22,013 bases of DNA, taken from contig JBBSHE010000040.1 of the NCBI GenBank assembly GCA_038253325.1, positions 1 to 22,013 on the forward strand, in the 5' to 3' direction. Position numbers and translations under genes: made by a program. The stretch is from JBBSHE01 sp038253325. GTDB lineage: Bacteria > Actinomycetota > Actinomycetes > Propionibacteriales > Nocardioidaceae. Below are positions 1 to 8,531 of the stretch, in pieces. The notes below the pieces were generated by a model that saw only the letters and a list, made by a program, of their open reading frames with translations, did not search any database and was not told where the DNA came from. The number at the start of each line of letters is the position of its first letter. Positions within the stretch are counted from its first letter, which is position 1.

Positions 1-1
1 T

Positions 2-430
2 GCCGCACCCGGTTGCCGCAACAGCCACCTCGAAATCCACCACCTCAACTGGTGGTCCCACGGCGGCAACACCGACCTCAACGACCTGGCCGGCTACTGC
101 ACCCGCTGCCACCACCTCATCCACCAACGACTGCTCATCGTCAAACCAGGCGACGACGGCAACTGGATCCACCTAGACAGACGCCGGCGACGACTCCACG
201 ACCGATGGCGCGGCATCGACCAGACCAACCGCGACCACCTCGACAACCTCGCGCATCAGATCTTCAACCCACCCGATCACCCGGTCGAACCAGACCACGA
301 AACAGACCGAAAACCGCCGACCGACGCAGGCAACATCGACCCGCAACGACTACACGACCAGCTCCAACGACATCGACGACGCGTCGACCGCCCGTGCCGA
401 TGGCGGCGCCAACAAGGCGACGGCGACTAG
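2..430 (+). CDS. HNH endonuclease, DUF222/REP13E12 type, C-terminal part (5' end outside window)
   Basis: The frame starting at base 2 is open from the window edge to a TAG at 428-430 and gives about 142 residues. Near its start it reads GCRNSHLEIHHLNWWSHGG, then NTDLNDLAGYCTRCHHLIHQ, the Cys/His pattern of HNH nucleases at the end of the actinobacterial DUF222/REP13E12 family. The remainder is a hydrophilic Arg/His/Asp-rich tail. These proteins are multicopy in actinomycetes and presumed to be mobile or nuclease-related; their biological role is poorly known. The catalytic HNH core appears intact, but the DUF222 half lies upstream of the window, so I cannot say whether the gene is complete. 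It converges on the sepIVA-like gene with a 40-bp gap. Confidence 0.85.
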   Translation, partial: AAPGCRNSHLEIHHLNWWSHGGNTDLNDLAGYCTRCHHLIHQRLLIVKPGDDGNWIHLDRRRRRLHDRWRGIDQTNRDHLDNLAHQIFNPPDHPVEPDHETDRKPPTDAGNIDPQRLHDQLQRHRRRVDRPCRWRRQQGDGD

Positions 431-470
431 CCGAGCCTCCTTTACGGGGTGCGGTGCAAGACCGCGAGCG

Positions 471-995
471 CTAGCGGTGATCCGGAAGGACGATGTCGTC
501 GACGTCCGCGTTGCCGAGCTCGTCGAGATCCGAGCGGCCCTGCAGCCGCTCGCGGCCCCGCGAGACCGCTTCGAGCGTCTTGCTCAACGTGATCTGGAAG
601 TTCGCCAGCTTGATGTCGACATACTCGTCGGTCTCGCGGCGCAGCGCCTCGGCCTCGGCCTGTGACTCCTTCCGGATGCGGTCTGCCTCACCAACCGCCA
701 CCCGGTGGATGTGGGTGCTGTCGATCAGCCGCTGGCGCTCCGCGTGAGCGTCGGCCATGACCCGCTCGGCTGCAGCCTTGGCTTCGGCGTACGTCGCGTT
801 GGCCCCGCCGCCGGAACCGATCGACGCGGCGACCCCTGGGATCGCCTGCTCGATCTGCGACAGCAGGTCGAGCAACTCGGACCGGTTGACCACCGCCGAG
901 GACGACATCGGCATCGAGCGGGCATTCTCGAGGGTCGACCGGAACTGAGCGATCAGCCGCTCGACGGTTGCCCGCGGGTCATCTGCCCCCGTCAT
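471..995 (-). CDS. sepIVA: SepIVA-like coiled-coil cell-division/septum protein (DivIVA-related)
   Basis: The 174-residue product is rich in Ala, Glu, Arg and Gln. A long helical stretch (about residues 60-140, AEAKAAAERVMADAHAER and RIRKESQAEAEALRRE) looks like a coiled coil of the DivIVA or F-ATPase subunit b type. Actinomycete genes of this kind lie next to coaD or the rnc-rpmF cluster, and the mycobacterial relative SepIVA acts in septation and cell elongation. That role is inferred from context and composition. It is shorter than the mycobacterial protein (about 245 residues). I chose the ATG at 995, with GGGA a few bases upstream; a TTG immediately before it (998) is possible. It lies 25 bp after coaD and probably shares its transcript. 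Confidence 0.7.
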   Translation of the reverse strand: MTGADDPRATVERLIAQFRSTLENARSMPMSSSAVVNRSELLDLLSQIEQAIPGVAASIGSGGGANATYAEAKAAAERVMADAHAERQRLIDSTHIHRVAVGEADRIRKESQAEAEALRRETDEYVDIKLANFQITLSKTLEAVSRGRERLQGRSDLDELGNADVDDIVLPDHR

Positions 996-1020
996 CAAGA
1001 TCCCATCATCGGTTGTTCGG

Positions 1021-1497
1021 TCATCGCCCTAGTCGATCATGCAAGGGGCCGCGGACGACAGGGGGTACGAGCGCGGAGACATCGCCGCCGAGCGCGGCCA
1101 CCTCCTTCACCAGGCTCGACGAAACGAAGCCGTGATCGCCGCTCGCCGGCAAGAACACCGTCTCGATGCCGCCGAGGTGACGGTTCATCTGTGCCATCGG
1201 TTGTTCGTAGTCGAAGTCGCCGGCCACTCGCAGGCCCTTGACGACGGTCCGTGCATCCTGGGACAGGCAGAACTCGACGAGCAGCCCGCGAAACGAGGCG
1301 ACGCTGACACCCGGAAGGTCGGCGACGACTGATCGGAGGAACTCGAGTCGTTCGTCCACGGAAAACAGTCCTTGTTTGGACTCGTTGACACCCAACGCCA
1401 CGACGACCTCGTCGAAGCAGTCCGCCGCCCGGGTGATGATGTCGACGTGCCCGTTCGTCACCGGGTCGAACGAGCCGGGACACACGGCCTTGGCCAT
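1021..1497 (-). CDS. coaD: Phosphopantetheine adenylyltransferase
   Basis: CoaD transfers AMP from ATP to 4'-phosphopantetheine to give dephospho-CoA, the penultimate step of coenzyme A synthesis, in the cytosol. The 158-residue product has the usual length. It carries the nucleotidyltransferase motif PGSFDPVTNGH at residues 7-17, the substrate-binding segment VVKGLRVAGDFDYE and the C-terminal motif VSSSLVKEVA. Lys in place of the first Arg of RGLR also occurs in mycobacterial CoaD, so it is not a defect. It follows rsmD by 19 bp, the rsmD-coaD pairing found in most bacteria, and precedes the sepIVA-like gene. The start is an ATG. Confidence 0.97.
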   Translation of the reverse strand: MAKAVCPGSFDPVTNGHVDIITRAADCFDEVVVALGVNESKQGLFSVDERLEFLRSVVADLPGVSVASFRGLLVEFCLSQDARTVVKGLRVAGDFDYEQPMAQMNRHLGGIETVFLPASGDHGFVSSSLVKEVAALGGDVSALVPPVVRGPLHDRLGR

Positions 1498-1516
1498 CGG
1501 AACCTCCCGGACGAGC

Positions 1517-2104
1517 TCACCGGCCGGTCCTGGCCGGCGGCGAGACGTTGCGACCGTACCAAAGCGTGGTCTCGCCGTACGCCTTCCACCGCATCTCCTC
1601 CAGACCGTCCGGCCATGTCCACGGGGCGGCCCGGGTGGCCCGCTCGACGATCACCAGAGCACCCTGTGCAAGCCAACCCGTCACCTGAAGGCGACCGACG
1701 ACAGCTTCGACGTCTGCCGTCGCAACGTCGTACGGAGGATCGAGGAACGCAACGTCGAACCCGGAGGCGGGCGGTGGCCGGCGCATGGCCCGCTCAGCCC
1801 TCGCACAGATCACGGTGAGCGCGTTGAGCTGCAACGCGCGGGCGTTTGCGTGGATCATCGACGCGGCACTCCGGTCGACCTCGACCAGGGTGACCGCCAG
1901 AGCGCCGCGCGACCGCGCCTCGAGTCCAACCGCGCCGGAGCCGGCGTACAGGTCGAGGAATCGGAGGCCTTCCAGCGATCCCTCGGACGCCTCGATGGAC
2001 GAGAACAGCGCCTCCCGGACTCGGTCCGTGGTCGGTCGGGTGGCCCGCCCGGTCGGTGTCTTGACCAGTCGACCGCCCGCGACCCCCGCGATGATCCGGG
2101 TCAC
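1517..2104 (-). CDS. rsmD: 16S rRNA (guanine(966)-N(2))-methyltransferase
   Basis: RsmD uses S-adenosylmethionine to methylate N2 of G966 in 16S rRNA within the small ribosomal subunit. The 195-residue product has the SAM-binding motif LDLYAGSGAVGLEA at about residues 50-63 and the catalytic DPPY at 122-125, the hallmark of N-methyltransferases acting on exocyclic amines. The N-terminal RIIAGVAGGRLVKTP and the following TRPTTDRVREALF segment are typical of the family. The gene starts with GTG and its first bases overlap the recG stop (GTGA, 4 nt), implying translational coupling. It is followed by coaD. Confidence 0.96.
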   Translation of the reverse strand: MTRIIAGVAGGRLVKTPTGRATRPTTDRVREALFSSIEASEGSLEGLRFLDLYAGSGAVGLEARSRGALAVTLVEVDRSAASMIHANARALQLNALTVICARAERAMRRPPPASGFDVAFLDPPYDVATADVEAVVGRLQVTGWLAQGALVIVERATRAAPWTWPDGLEEMRWKAYGETTLWYGRNVSPPARTGR

Positions 2105-4287
2105 GAGCGCTCCAGGAAGTCGGCCGCCTCGGACCGCACCAGCTCGGCAACGGCCGCCGCCAGACCGGGGTAGCCGGACAGCTCGGGATCTGAGTCGACG
2201 ATCGCCTCCGCGTGCTCGCGGGCTTCGACGATGACCGCCTCGTCGCTGACAACCGAAAGCAGCCGGAGGCTCGACTTGCGGCCGGCTTGGATCGCGCCGA
2301 GAACATCGCCCTCCCTGCGGTACTCGAGGTCGAGCTGTGACAACGCGAAGCCGTCTCTGGTTGCCGCGACCTGCTCGAGACGTTCCCGTGACGACGACCC
2401 AGCGGGTACGGCCGTCACGAGCAGGCAGAGTCCCGGCGCGGAGCCCCTTCCGATCCGGCCTCGCAACTGATGGAGCTGGGAGACGCCGAACCGCTCGGCG
2501 TCCATGATGACCATCACCGAAGCGTTCGCCACGTCGACTCCCACCTCGATCACCGTTGTCGACACCAAGACATCTACCGCACCGGCCGAGAACCGCTGCA
2601 TGACGTCATCTTTCGCCTCACCGGACATCCGCCCATGCAGCATCTCCACGCGCAGCCCGGCCAACGCTCCGTCGCGCAGCCGCGCCGCCAGCTCGACGAC
2701 CGCCGTCGTCGGTAGGAGCGTGTCGGCATCCGGTGCGGTTTCAGGCTCGTCGCCGATCCGGGGACAGACGACGTATGCCTGGTGACCCTTCTCAACCTCC
2801 TCTCGGATCCGGACCCACGCGCGGTCGAGCCAAGCCCGGTGCTCGGCGACGGGGACGACGGTCGACGTCACGTCCGCACGGCCGGCGGGTAGCTCGCGCA
2901 GCGTCCAGACGTCGAGGTCACCGAACACGGTCATCGCAACGGTCCGTGGTATCGGAGTGGCGGTCATCACCAGGACATGAGGTGGTGCAGTCAACGACTT
3001 GTCCGTGAGCCGCGCCCGCTGCTCGACCCCGAAGCGATGCTGCTCGTCGACGACGACGAGCCCGAGGTCCGCGAACTGCACCTTCTCCTCGAGCAGCGCG
3101 TGAGTGCCGACGACGATCCCCGCGGCCCCTGACTGGACGTCGAGCAGGGTGGCCCGTCGGGCGCTGGTCGCCTGTGAGCCGGTAAGGAGCGCCACCCGGG
3201 TGGCGACATCGCCTGAGCCGAGCATGCCGGCCTCTGCCAACGGTCCGAGCAGCGTCGTCAGCGATCGGAAGTGCTGCCGCGCAAGGACCTCTGTCGGCGC
3301 GAGCAACGCCGTCTGCCCACCGGCGTCGACGACCTGAAGCATCCCGCGAAGCGCGACGACCGTCTTTCCGGAGCCGACCTCGCCCTGCAGGAGACGCTGC
3401 ATCGGATGCGGTTCAGCAAGCGACGCAGCCACGTTCGCGCCGATCTCACGCTGACCGGACGTGAGGGTGAACGGGAGCTGGCCGTCGAAACGCTCCAGCA
3501 ATCCGCCGCCGATCACGGGTCGCGGCACGGCACCACGCTGCCGCGCAAACCCTCGACGTTGGGCCAGCACGGTCTGGGTCACGAACGCCTCGTCGAACCG
3601 GAGGCGACGGCGGGCGGCCGCCCAGTCGTCCATGGTCTCGGGTCGATGGATCAGCTCGATCGCGCGGCTCCACTCCATCAGGCCCTGCTCGGCCCGGATC
3701 TCGATCGGAAGCGGGTCCGGCTCGGCGGCGGCCAGATCGAGAACGGTACGGACAGCCTTCGCGATGTCCCATGAAGAGATCGCCGCCGACGCCGGATAGA
3801 TCGGGATCAGGCGCCACCTGAGGTACTCGTCCAGGCCGTCGACGTCCCCGGACGAGTCGAGCATCTTCAGGTTCGGGTGGAGGAGCTGGCGTTGCCCGTT
3901 GAATACGTTGACCCGACCGGCGAACAGACCGGTCATGCCGACCTGGGCGGTCCGCTGAACCCAAGGCTGGCGAAAGAACGTGAGGATGAGATGCCCGGTG
4001 CCGTCTGTGACAGAAACCTCGGTGCGGATCGGCGGCCCCTTGCGCTTGGCGTCGGCGGGCTTGGGGTGGAACCGGCTGATCTTGATGTCGGCCACCTTCG
4101 CCATCACCGTCACGTGTTCCCCGATCTCGAGCTCACCGAGGTTGGTGAGGGAGCCGCGGTCGGCGATCCGGCGCGGATAGTGCAGCAGTAGCTCGCGGAC
4201 GGTCTGCAGATCGAACGCCTTGTCGAGCGCGCCGGCCGTCTTGGGTCCGACGAGTCGGTTCAGCCGCTGATCGAGAGCACCCATCAC
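2101..4287 (-). CDS. recG: ATP-dependent DNA helicase RecG
   Basis: RecG is a branch-migration helicase that reverses stalled replication forks and processes recombination intermediates. The 728-residue product has an N-terminal wedge/OB-fold region (about 1-270), Walker A GEVGSGKT at 302-309, the DEQH box at 414-417 (VVDEQHRFG), motif III MTATPIPRT near 444, and motif VI QLRGRIGRG near 633, all as expected for the family. No residue is visibly missing. The start is GTG at 4287 or the next codon, ATG at 4284. Both overlap the stop of the upstream fakA-like gene, by 4 or 1 nt. The downstream rsmD start overlaps the recG stop. Confidence 0.97.
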   Translation of the reverse strand: MMGALDQRLNRLVGPKTAGALDKAFDLQTVRELLLHYPRRIADRGSLTNLGELEIGEHVTVMAKVADIKISRFHPKPADAKRKGPPIRTEVSVTDGTGHLILTFFRQPWVQRTAQVGMTGLFAGRVNVFNGQRQLLHPNLKMLDSSGDVDGLDEYLRWRLIPIYPASAAISSWDIAKAVRTVLDLAAAEPDPLPIEIRAEQGLMEWSRAIELIHRPETMDDWAAARRRLRFDEAFVTQTVLAQRRGFARQRGAVPRPVIGGGLLERFDGQLPFTLTSGQREIGANVAASLAEPHPMQRLLQGEVGSGKTVVALRGMLQVVDAGGQTALLAPTEVLARQHFRSLTTLLGPLAEAGMLGSGDVATRVALLTGSQATSARRATLLDVQSGAAGIVVGTHALLEEKVQFADLGLVVVDEQHRFGVEQRARLTDKSLTAPPHVLVMTATPIPRTVAMTVFGDLDVWTLRELPAGRADVTSTVVPVAEHRAWLDRAWVRIREEVEKGHQAYVVCPRIGDEPETAPDADTLLPTTAVVELAARLRDGALAGLRVEMLHGRMSGEAKDDVMQRFSAGAVDVLVSTTVIEVGVDVANASVMVIMDAERFGVSQLHQLRGRIGRGSAPGLCLLVTAVPAGSSSRERLEQVAATRDGFALSQLDLEYRREGDVLGAIQAGRKSSLRLLSVVSDEAVIVEAREHAEAIVDSDPELSGYPGLAAAVAELVRSEAADFLERS

Positions 4288-5918
4288 TCGACCCCGATGA
4301 GCAGCGGATAGCGCTGTTGGCCACCGGAATACGTGACGACCTCGATCTGGGCCCGGTCACGCGTGACCGCTGCCTGGACAACGCCGGTCAGCTCCTCGGA
4401 GCCGCCTTCGCCTGCCACGAGGGTCACCATCTCACCGCCTCCCGACAACAGCCGTTCGGTGACCTCGACTGCGACCATCGCGAGGTCAGATCCGACGATC
4501 GCAAAGTCGCCGTCGACCACACCAAGGATGTCGCCGACCTGACATGGCCCCGCCGTCGTGATCGCGTCCCGGGTCGCAACGGTGACCGCGCCGTGCCGTG
4601 CGTGCGCGGCCGCTGCCGTCATGGCGACGACGTCATCACCGAATCGCCGGCCGGGGTCGTGCACCGCAAGCGCCGCGATGCCTTGGACCTGCGCTCGGGT
4701 CGGCACGATCGTGGCCGAGATCCCTGCATCCCGGGCCGCCTGCGCTGCCGCCTCGGCCACCGCGATGGAGCCGGGGTCGTTCGGGAGAACGATCACCTCA
4801 CCGCATCCGGTCGCTGTGATCGCGTCGAGGATCTGCCCAGTCGAGCGTCGCCTGCCCGGCCCACCGTCCAGGACGACCGCACCCGCGTCGGAGAAGACGG
4901 CTCGCAGCCCCTGGCCGGCCGCGATGGCGACCACGCCTCGGCCGGGGGATCGGGCTACCGGTCGCCGGGTCGCCCGTCGGATCTCGGCGGCCAGGTGCGT
5001 GACCCGCACTCGGTACGGGCGGCCTGCCTCGATACCGGCCTCGACTGCCGCACCGGCGTCATCGACGTGGACATGAACGCTCCACAGCCCGTCACCGCCG
5101 ACCACCACCAGCGAGTCACCCAGCCCGGCGAGCTGCGAGCGAAGCGTGGGTATCCGGTCGTCATCGGCGTCCAGCAGGAACATCACCTCGTACCCAGGGA
5201 CCTCAGTCGGAACATCCACGGCAGGTTCGGCAGCGACGGGCGTCTTCGTTGTGTCTACCCGATCGACATACGGAGGTGGCCTGCTGCCGGTCAGAGCCGT
5301 CTGCGCCGCGTCGAGAATGACACACAACGCGCGCCCGCCCGCGTCGACGACGCCGGCGTCGCGAAGCACATCCAACTGCTCCGGCGTCCTGATCAGTGCC
5401 TCGCGGGCCGCCCGTGCCGCCGCCGTGATCACGACGGCCATCTGCTGCGTCACGTCGTCGGGAAGGGTGCGCGCGGCTTTCGTGGCTCCCGCCGCAGCCG
5501 CTCTCGCAACCGAAAGGATGGTTCCCTCGACCGGTTCTGCGACCGCCGCATAGGCTCCCTCAGCCGAAATCTCGAGAGTTCCGGCGAGAAGCTTGCCGGG
5601 CTCGAGCGGGTTGCCGCGGAGCAGGCCCTCGGATCCGGCCCGCAGGAGCTGCGACAAGATCACGCCGGAGTTGCCACGGGCACCGAGTAGCGCGCCACGC
5701 CCGAACGCGTTGAGTGCCCGACCCAGGTCGTATGGGCCACTGTCGACGAGTGCCTGCCGCGCCGCCTCGAACGTCAGGTAGACGTTGGTGCCCGTGTCAC
5801 CGTCGGGCACGGGGTAGACGTTGAGCGCGTCGATCTCACCGCGCGCCGCGCCGAGCGCCTCCACCGCCAGGTCAGCCCAGCGCCGCAACAGCGCCACCGG
5901 TGCGGACGGCTCAGTCAC
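4284..5918 (-). CDS. DhaL/Dak2-domain protein, FakA-like (fatty acid kinase family)
   Basis: The 544-residue product begins with a DhaL-type ATP-binding domain. NVYPVPDGDTGTNVYLT at about residues 33-49 holds the conserved Asp residues (D39, D41) that bind Mg-ATP. A middle domain and a DegV-like C-terminal region follow, the layout of the YloV/FakA family. In Firmicutes FakA, with a FakB carrier, phosphorylates fatty acids for phospholipid synthesis. No fakB lies in this window, so the substrate here is inferred. The position between rpmB and recG is conserved in actinomycetes. The start is GTG with GGGA upstream. It is the first gene of the recG-rsmD-coaD operon and diverges from rpmB. Confidence 0.88.
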   Translation of the reverse strand: MTEPSAPVALLRRWADLAVEALGAARGEIDALNVYPVPDGDTGTNVYLTFEAARQALVDSGPYDLGRALNAFGRGALLGARGNSGVILSQLLRAGSEGLLRGNPLEPGKLLAGTLEISAEGAYAAVAEPVEGTILSVARAAAAGATKAARTLPDDVTQQMAVVITAAARAAREALIRTPEQLDVLRDAGVVDAGGRALCVILDAAQTALTGSRPPPYVDRVDTTKTPVAAEPAVDVPTEVPGYEVMFLLDADDDRIPTLRSQLAGLGDSLVVVGGDGLWSVHVHVDDAGAAVEAGIEAGRPYRVRVTHLAAEIRRATRRPVARSPGRGVVAIAAGQGLRAVFSDAGAVVLDGGPGRRRSTGQILDAITATGCGEVIVLPNDPGSIAVAEAAAQAARDAGISATIVPTRAQVQGIAALAVHDPGRRFGDDVVAMTAAAAHARHGAVTVATRDAITTAGPCQVGDILGVVDGDFAIVGSDLAMVAVEVTERLLSGGGEMVTLVAGEGGSEELTGVVQAAVTRDRAQIEVVTYSGGQQRYPLLIGVE

Positions 5919-6078
5919 GTGTTGGCTTCCCTGCTCTTGTGCGCTGCGGGCCGAGACGGCGTGCCTCCCACACCTTAACGGTGCGTCTCTCGTTGTCCCC
6001 GGCCAGGACGTGGGGTCAGGGTTCCTGACCTGGACCCGATTCGCCTCGAGACGCGGTGACCGGTATCCTCATCCGGTC

Positions 6079-6094
6079 GCCGAGATGTCTCGGC
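6079..6094. promoter_or_regulatory. Palindrome in the rpmB leader/promoter region
   Basis: GCCGAGATGTCTCGGC has 7-bp perfect arms around a TG centre. It lies 34 bp before the rpmB start in the 209-bp divergent region between rpmB and the fakA-like gene. A TATCCT hexamer at 6064-6069 could be a -10 element for rpmB, which would place the palindrome at or just after the transcript start. It could be an operator or a leader hairpin. No regulator is identified. Confidence 0.4.
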
Positions 6095-6127
6095 ATACGC
6101 CTTCGTACCAACCAGCAGGAGTTCGCC

Positions 6128-6313
6128 GTGGCCGCTGTCTGTGACATCTGCGCCAAGGGTCCGGGCTTCGGGCACAACGTGTCACACTCCCACCGTCGGA
6201 CCAAGCGGCGCTTCGACCCCAACATCCAGCGGGTCCGTGCCGTCGTCAACGGCAGCCCGAAGCGACTCAACGTGTGCACGTCGTGCCTCAAGGCCGGCAA
6301 AGTCACCCGCTGA
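6128..6313 (+). CDS. rpmB: 50S ribosomal protein L28, Zn-binding type
   Basis: The 61-residue product is bacterial L28, a basic protein of the large ribosomal subunit. It has the typical VCDICAKGPGFGHNVSHSHRRT start and LNVCTSCLKAGKV end. The two CxxC pairs (CDIC and CTSC) mark the zinc-ribbon C+ form rather than the Zn-independent C- form. I chose the GTG at 6128 because AGGAG at 6117-6121 lies 6 bases before it, and translation from there gives the normal length; an upstream ATG at 6056 would add residues unlike L28. It is transcribed divergently from the fakA-like operon and meets the response-regulator gene with an 11-bp gap. Confidence 0.96.
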   Translation: MAAVCDICAKGPGFGHNVSHSHRRTKRRFDPNIQRVRAVVNGSPKRLNVCTSCLKAGKVTR

Positions 6314-6324
6314 TTGACCGCCCC

Positions 6325-7005
6325 TCAGACCCGGCCGGTAGCCCTGGACTCCTCGAGGCGGTAGCCCATTCCGCGGACCGTGTGGATCCGGTCGGCGCCG
6401 AGCTTCTTTCGCAGATACCGAACGTAGACGTCGACGACGTTCGACGACGGGTCGAAATCATAGCCCCACACGTGTGACAGCAGCTGCTCTCGCGACAGCA
6501 CCTGACCGCTGTTGCGCAGGAACACCTCGGTGAGCGCGAACTCCCGCGCCGACAGGTCGACGGTGCGCCCTCCGACCGAAGCGCGCCGGGTCCGCAGGTC
6601 GAGGCTCAGCGACCCGTGCGTGAGCACGGTGATCTCGGCCGTACGGTCCGAACGCAACCGTAACCGCACCCGTGCCAGCAGCTCGTCGAACCGGAACGGT
6701 TTCGGCATGTAGTCGTCTGCTCCACCTTCGAGTCCCGCGACGGTGTCGGACACCGAGTCCCGGGCGGTCAAGATGATGACGGGCAGCTGGCTACCCGATG
6801 CGCGCAGCTTCCGCAGGACGGTGAAGCCATCCATCGACGGCAGACCGATGTCGAGGACGAGCAGGTCGAAGTCGCCGGTGACGGCGAGACCGAGGGCGGT
6901 GGCACCGTCGCCGCAGACGGTCGACGTGAACCCGTTCGCGCGGAGGCCCTTCTCCACGAACGACGCGATCCGGCTCTCGTCCTCGGCGATCAGGATGCGG
7001 CTCAC
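6325..7005 (-). CDS. Two-component response regulator, OmpR/PhoB family
   Basis: The 226-residue product has a receiver domain (1-115) with the acidic pocket E8/D9, phospho-acceptor D52 in LLVLDIGLP, T80 and K102 (PKPF), all intact. A winged-helix DNA-binding domain (about 130-222) follows, containing LSAREFALTEVFLRN and the VYVRYLRKKLGADRIHTVRGMGYRL recognition and wing region (quoted over adjoining parts). It should bind DNA when phosphorylated by the adjacent kinase. The GTG start overlaps the kinase stop by 4 nt (GTGA). It is the last gene of a three-gene unit and faces rpmB. The stimulus is unknown; the first gene of the unit suggests an envelope or metal signal, which is inference. Confidence 0.95.
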   Translation of the reverse strand: MSRILIAEDESRIASFVEKGLRANGFTSTVCGDGATALGLAVTGDFDLLVLDIGLPSMDGFTVLRKLRASGSQLPVIILTARDSVSDTVAGLEGGADDYMPKPFRFDELLARVRLRLRSDRTAEITVLTHGSLSLDLRTRRASVGGRTVDLSAREFALTEVFLRNSGQVLSREQLLSHVWGYDFDPSSNVVDVYVRYLRKKLGADRIHTVRGMGYRLEESRATGRV

Positions 7006-8531
7006 GGGACCTCCATACGCTCGGTGCCGGCGGCGGACCCGCTCCGGGTGACGACGGTCGGCGCGATCCGGCGTGGGATCGTGATCACGAAGGTCGCACC
7101 GGTGCGGCCCCGAGGGCCGGCCTGCCCGTGACCGTTCAGGAGATAGGCCTCACCTCCATGTGCACGCACGATCGCGCGGACGATCGAGAGCCCCAGCCCC
7201 GAGCCGTCAGCATCCTGGGGGTTGTCGCCACGGGTGAAGCGATCAAAGATTCGGTGCGCGTCGTGCTCCGGTATGCCGGTGCCTGCGTCTCGCACCGTCC
7301 AGCCGACCTCACTGGACGTTGCCCACGACCCCAGGCCGATCTCGTCGCCTGGCCCGGTGTGCGCGACTGCGTTCTTGGCAAGTTGGACGAGCGCCTGGGT
7401 GATGCGCTGCGGATCTGCGAGCAGCTGGCCCTCGGCGCGCACGTCGAGAACCCAGCTCCTGTCACCGAGGGCGCTGACCTTGTCGAGGACGTTGTCGGTG
7501 AGCGCCCCTGCGTCGATCGGCTCGAGCTTGACGAAGTCCGGCCGTTCGGCCTTGGCGAGCACCATCAGGTCGTCGACCAGCCGGCTCATCCGGTCGAGCT
7601 CGTCGATGGCGAGCGCCTTGGTCGCCTCGACGTCTGCCGCGTCGGCCGGGTTGGTGAGCTCGAGATGTCCTCGAACGATCGTGATCGGCGTCCGCAACTC
7701 ATGGCCGGCGTCGTCGAGGAACCGGCGCTGGTCGGCGAACGACGCCTCCAACCGAGCAAGCATCGCGTTGAATGTCCGGGCCAGGTCACCAAGGTCGTCC
7801 CTGGACGCGACATTGATCCGACGACTGAGGTCGGACTCGGAGATCTCCTGCGCCGTCTCGCGCAACAGCCGGATCGGACGCAACAGTCGACCTGCAGCGA
7901 ACCAGGCGAGCGATGCCACGATGATGGCGAGAGCCAGCGCAATCAGCGCGTACATCTTCATGGCCGTGTTGAAGGACGCGGCCTCGTGGTCGACGAAGAA
8001 GCTCACGACATACGCGCCGTTCTGTCCCGGCGAGCTGACGGGCTTGACCGCGACGATCGCCTCACCCTGCGGCGTTTCGATCCGACGTGTCCCGCCCGTG
8101 TCGTAGAGCTTCCGGACGACCGCGAGGAATGCCGGGTTTTCGTACAGCTCGAACCCCACCGAGCCCTGTTGCGCGATCGCCCGCCCGTTTGCGAACGCGA
8201 CGATCACCTCGTTCTCGGTCGTAGCGTTCCGCGTCATGGATACACGCATCGCCTTCACGGCCGACCCCAAGCGCAAGCCGGTACGGGGGTCCACACCCGC
8301 GGCCATCAGGACGTCGAAGTTGTGCATCTCCTGCGCGATGACGCCGTTGGCCGAGCGATCGACCCGACCCGCTTCGAGCAAGTACGCGACCGTTCCGGCG
8401 CCCGCCAGGCAGAGCACGGTCACGACGACGAGGGCGAGTACGATCCGGGCCCGAACCGATCGGCCGTGGTCCATGATGCGTGCCCAACCCGAACGCGGGG
8501 CCTCATCGGTGGTCATCCGAGCCGCTGTCAT
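7002..8531 (-). CDS. Membrane sensor histidine kinase (HAMP-HisKA-HATPase)
   Basis: The 509-residue product has an N-terminal membrane segment (about 30-52), an extracytoplasmic sensor region (about 53-190), a second membrane segment (191-213), HAMP (214-266), the phospho-acceptor box FLDDAGHELRTPITIVRGH with His277, the N box QLAKNAVAHT, and G boxes DAGTGIPEHD and GSGLGLSIV. All catalytic motifs are present. The sensor region matches no ligand-binding fold I recognise. The ATG start overlaps the stop of the small upstream gene by 4 nt (ATGA); the stop overlaps the regulator start. It should autophosphorylate and pass phosphate to D52 of the regulator. Confidence 0.95.
   Translation of the reverse strand: MTAARMTTDEAPRSGWARIMDHGRSVRARIVLALVVVTVLCLAGAGTVAYLLEAGRVDRSANGVIAQEMHNFDVLMAAGVDPRTGLRLGSAVKAMRVSMTRNATTENEVIVAFANGRAIAQQGSVGFELYENPAFLAVVRKLYDTGGTRRIETPQGEAIVAVKPVSSPGQNGAYVVSFFVDHEAASFNTAMKMYALIALALAIIVASLAWFAAGRLLRPIRLLRETAQEISESDLSRRINVASRDDLGDLARTFNAMLARLEASFADQRRFLDDAGHELRTPITIVRGHLELTNPADAADVEATKALAIDELDRMSRLVDDLMVLAKAERPDFVKLEPIDAGALTDNVLDKVSALGDRSWVLDVRAEGQLLADPQRITQALVQLAKNAVAHTGPGDEIGLGSWATSSEVGWTVRDAGTGIPEHDAHRIFDRFTRGDNPQDADGSGLGLSIVRAIVRAHGGEAYLLNGHGQAGPRGRTGATFVITIPRRIAPTVVTRSGSAAGTERMEVP

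Noticed and set aside
4317..5690. Long + strand frame opposite the fakA-like gene (457 residues)
   Set aside because: Antisense shadow with Arg/Asp-rich composition and no domain.
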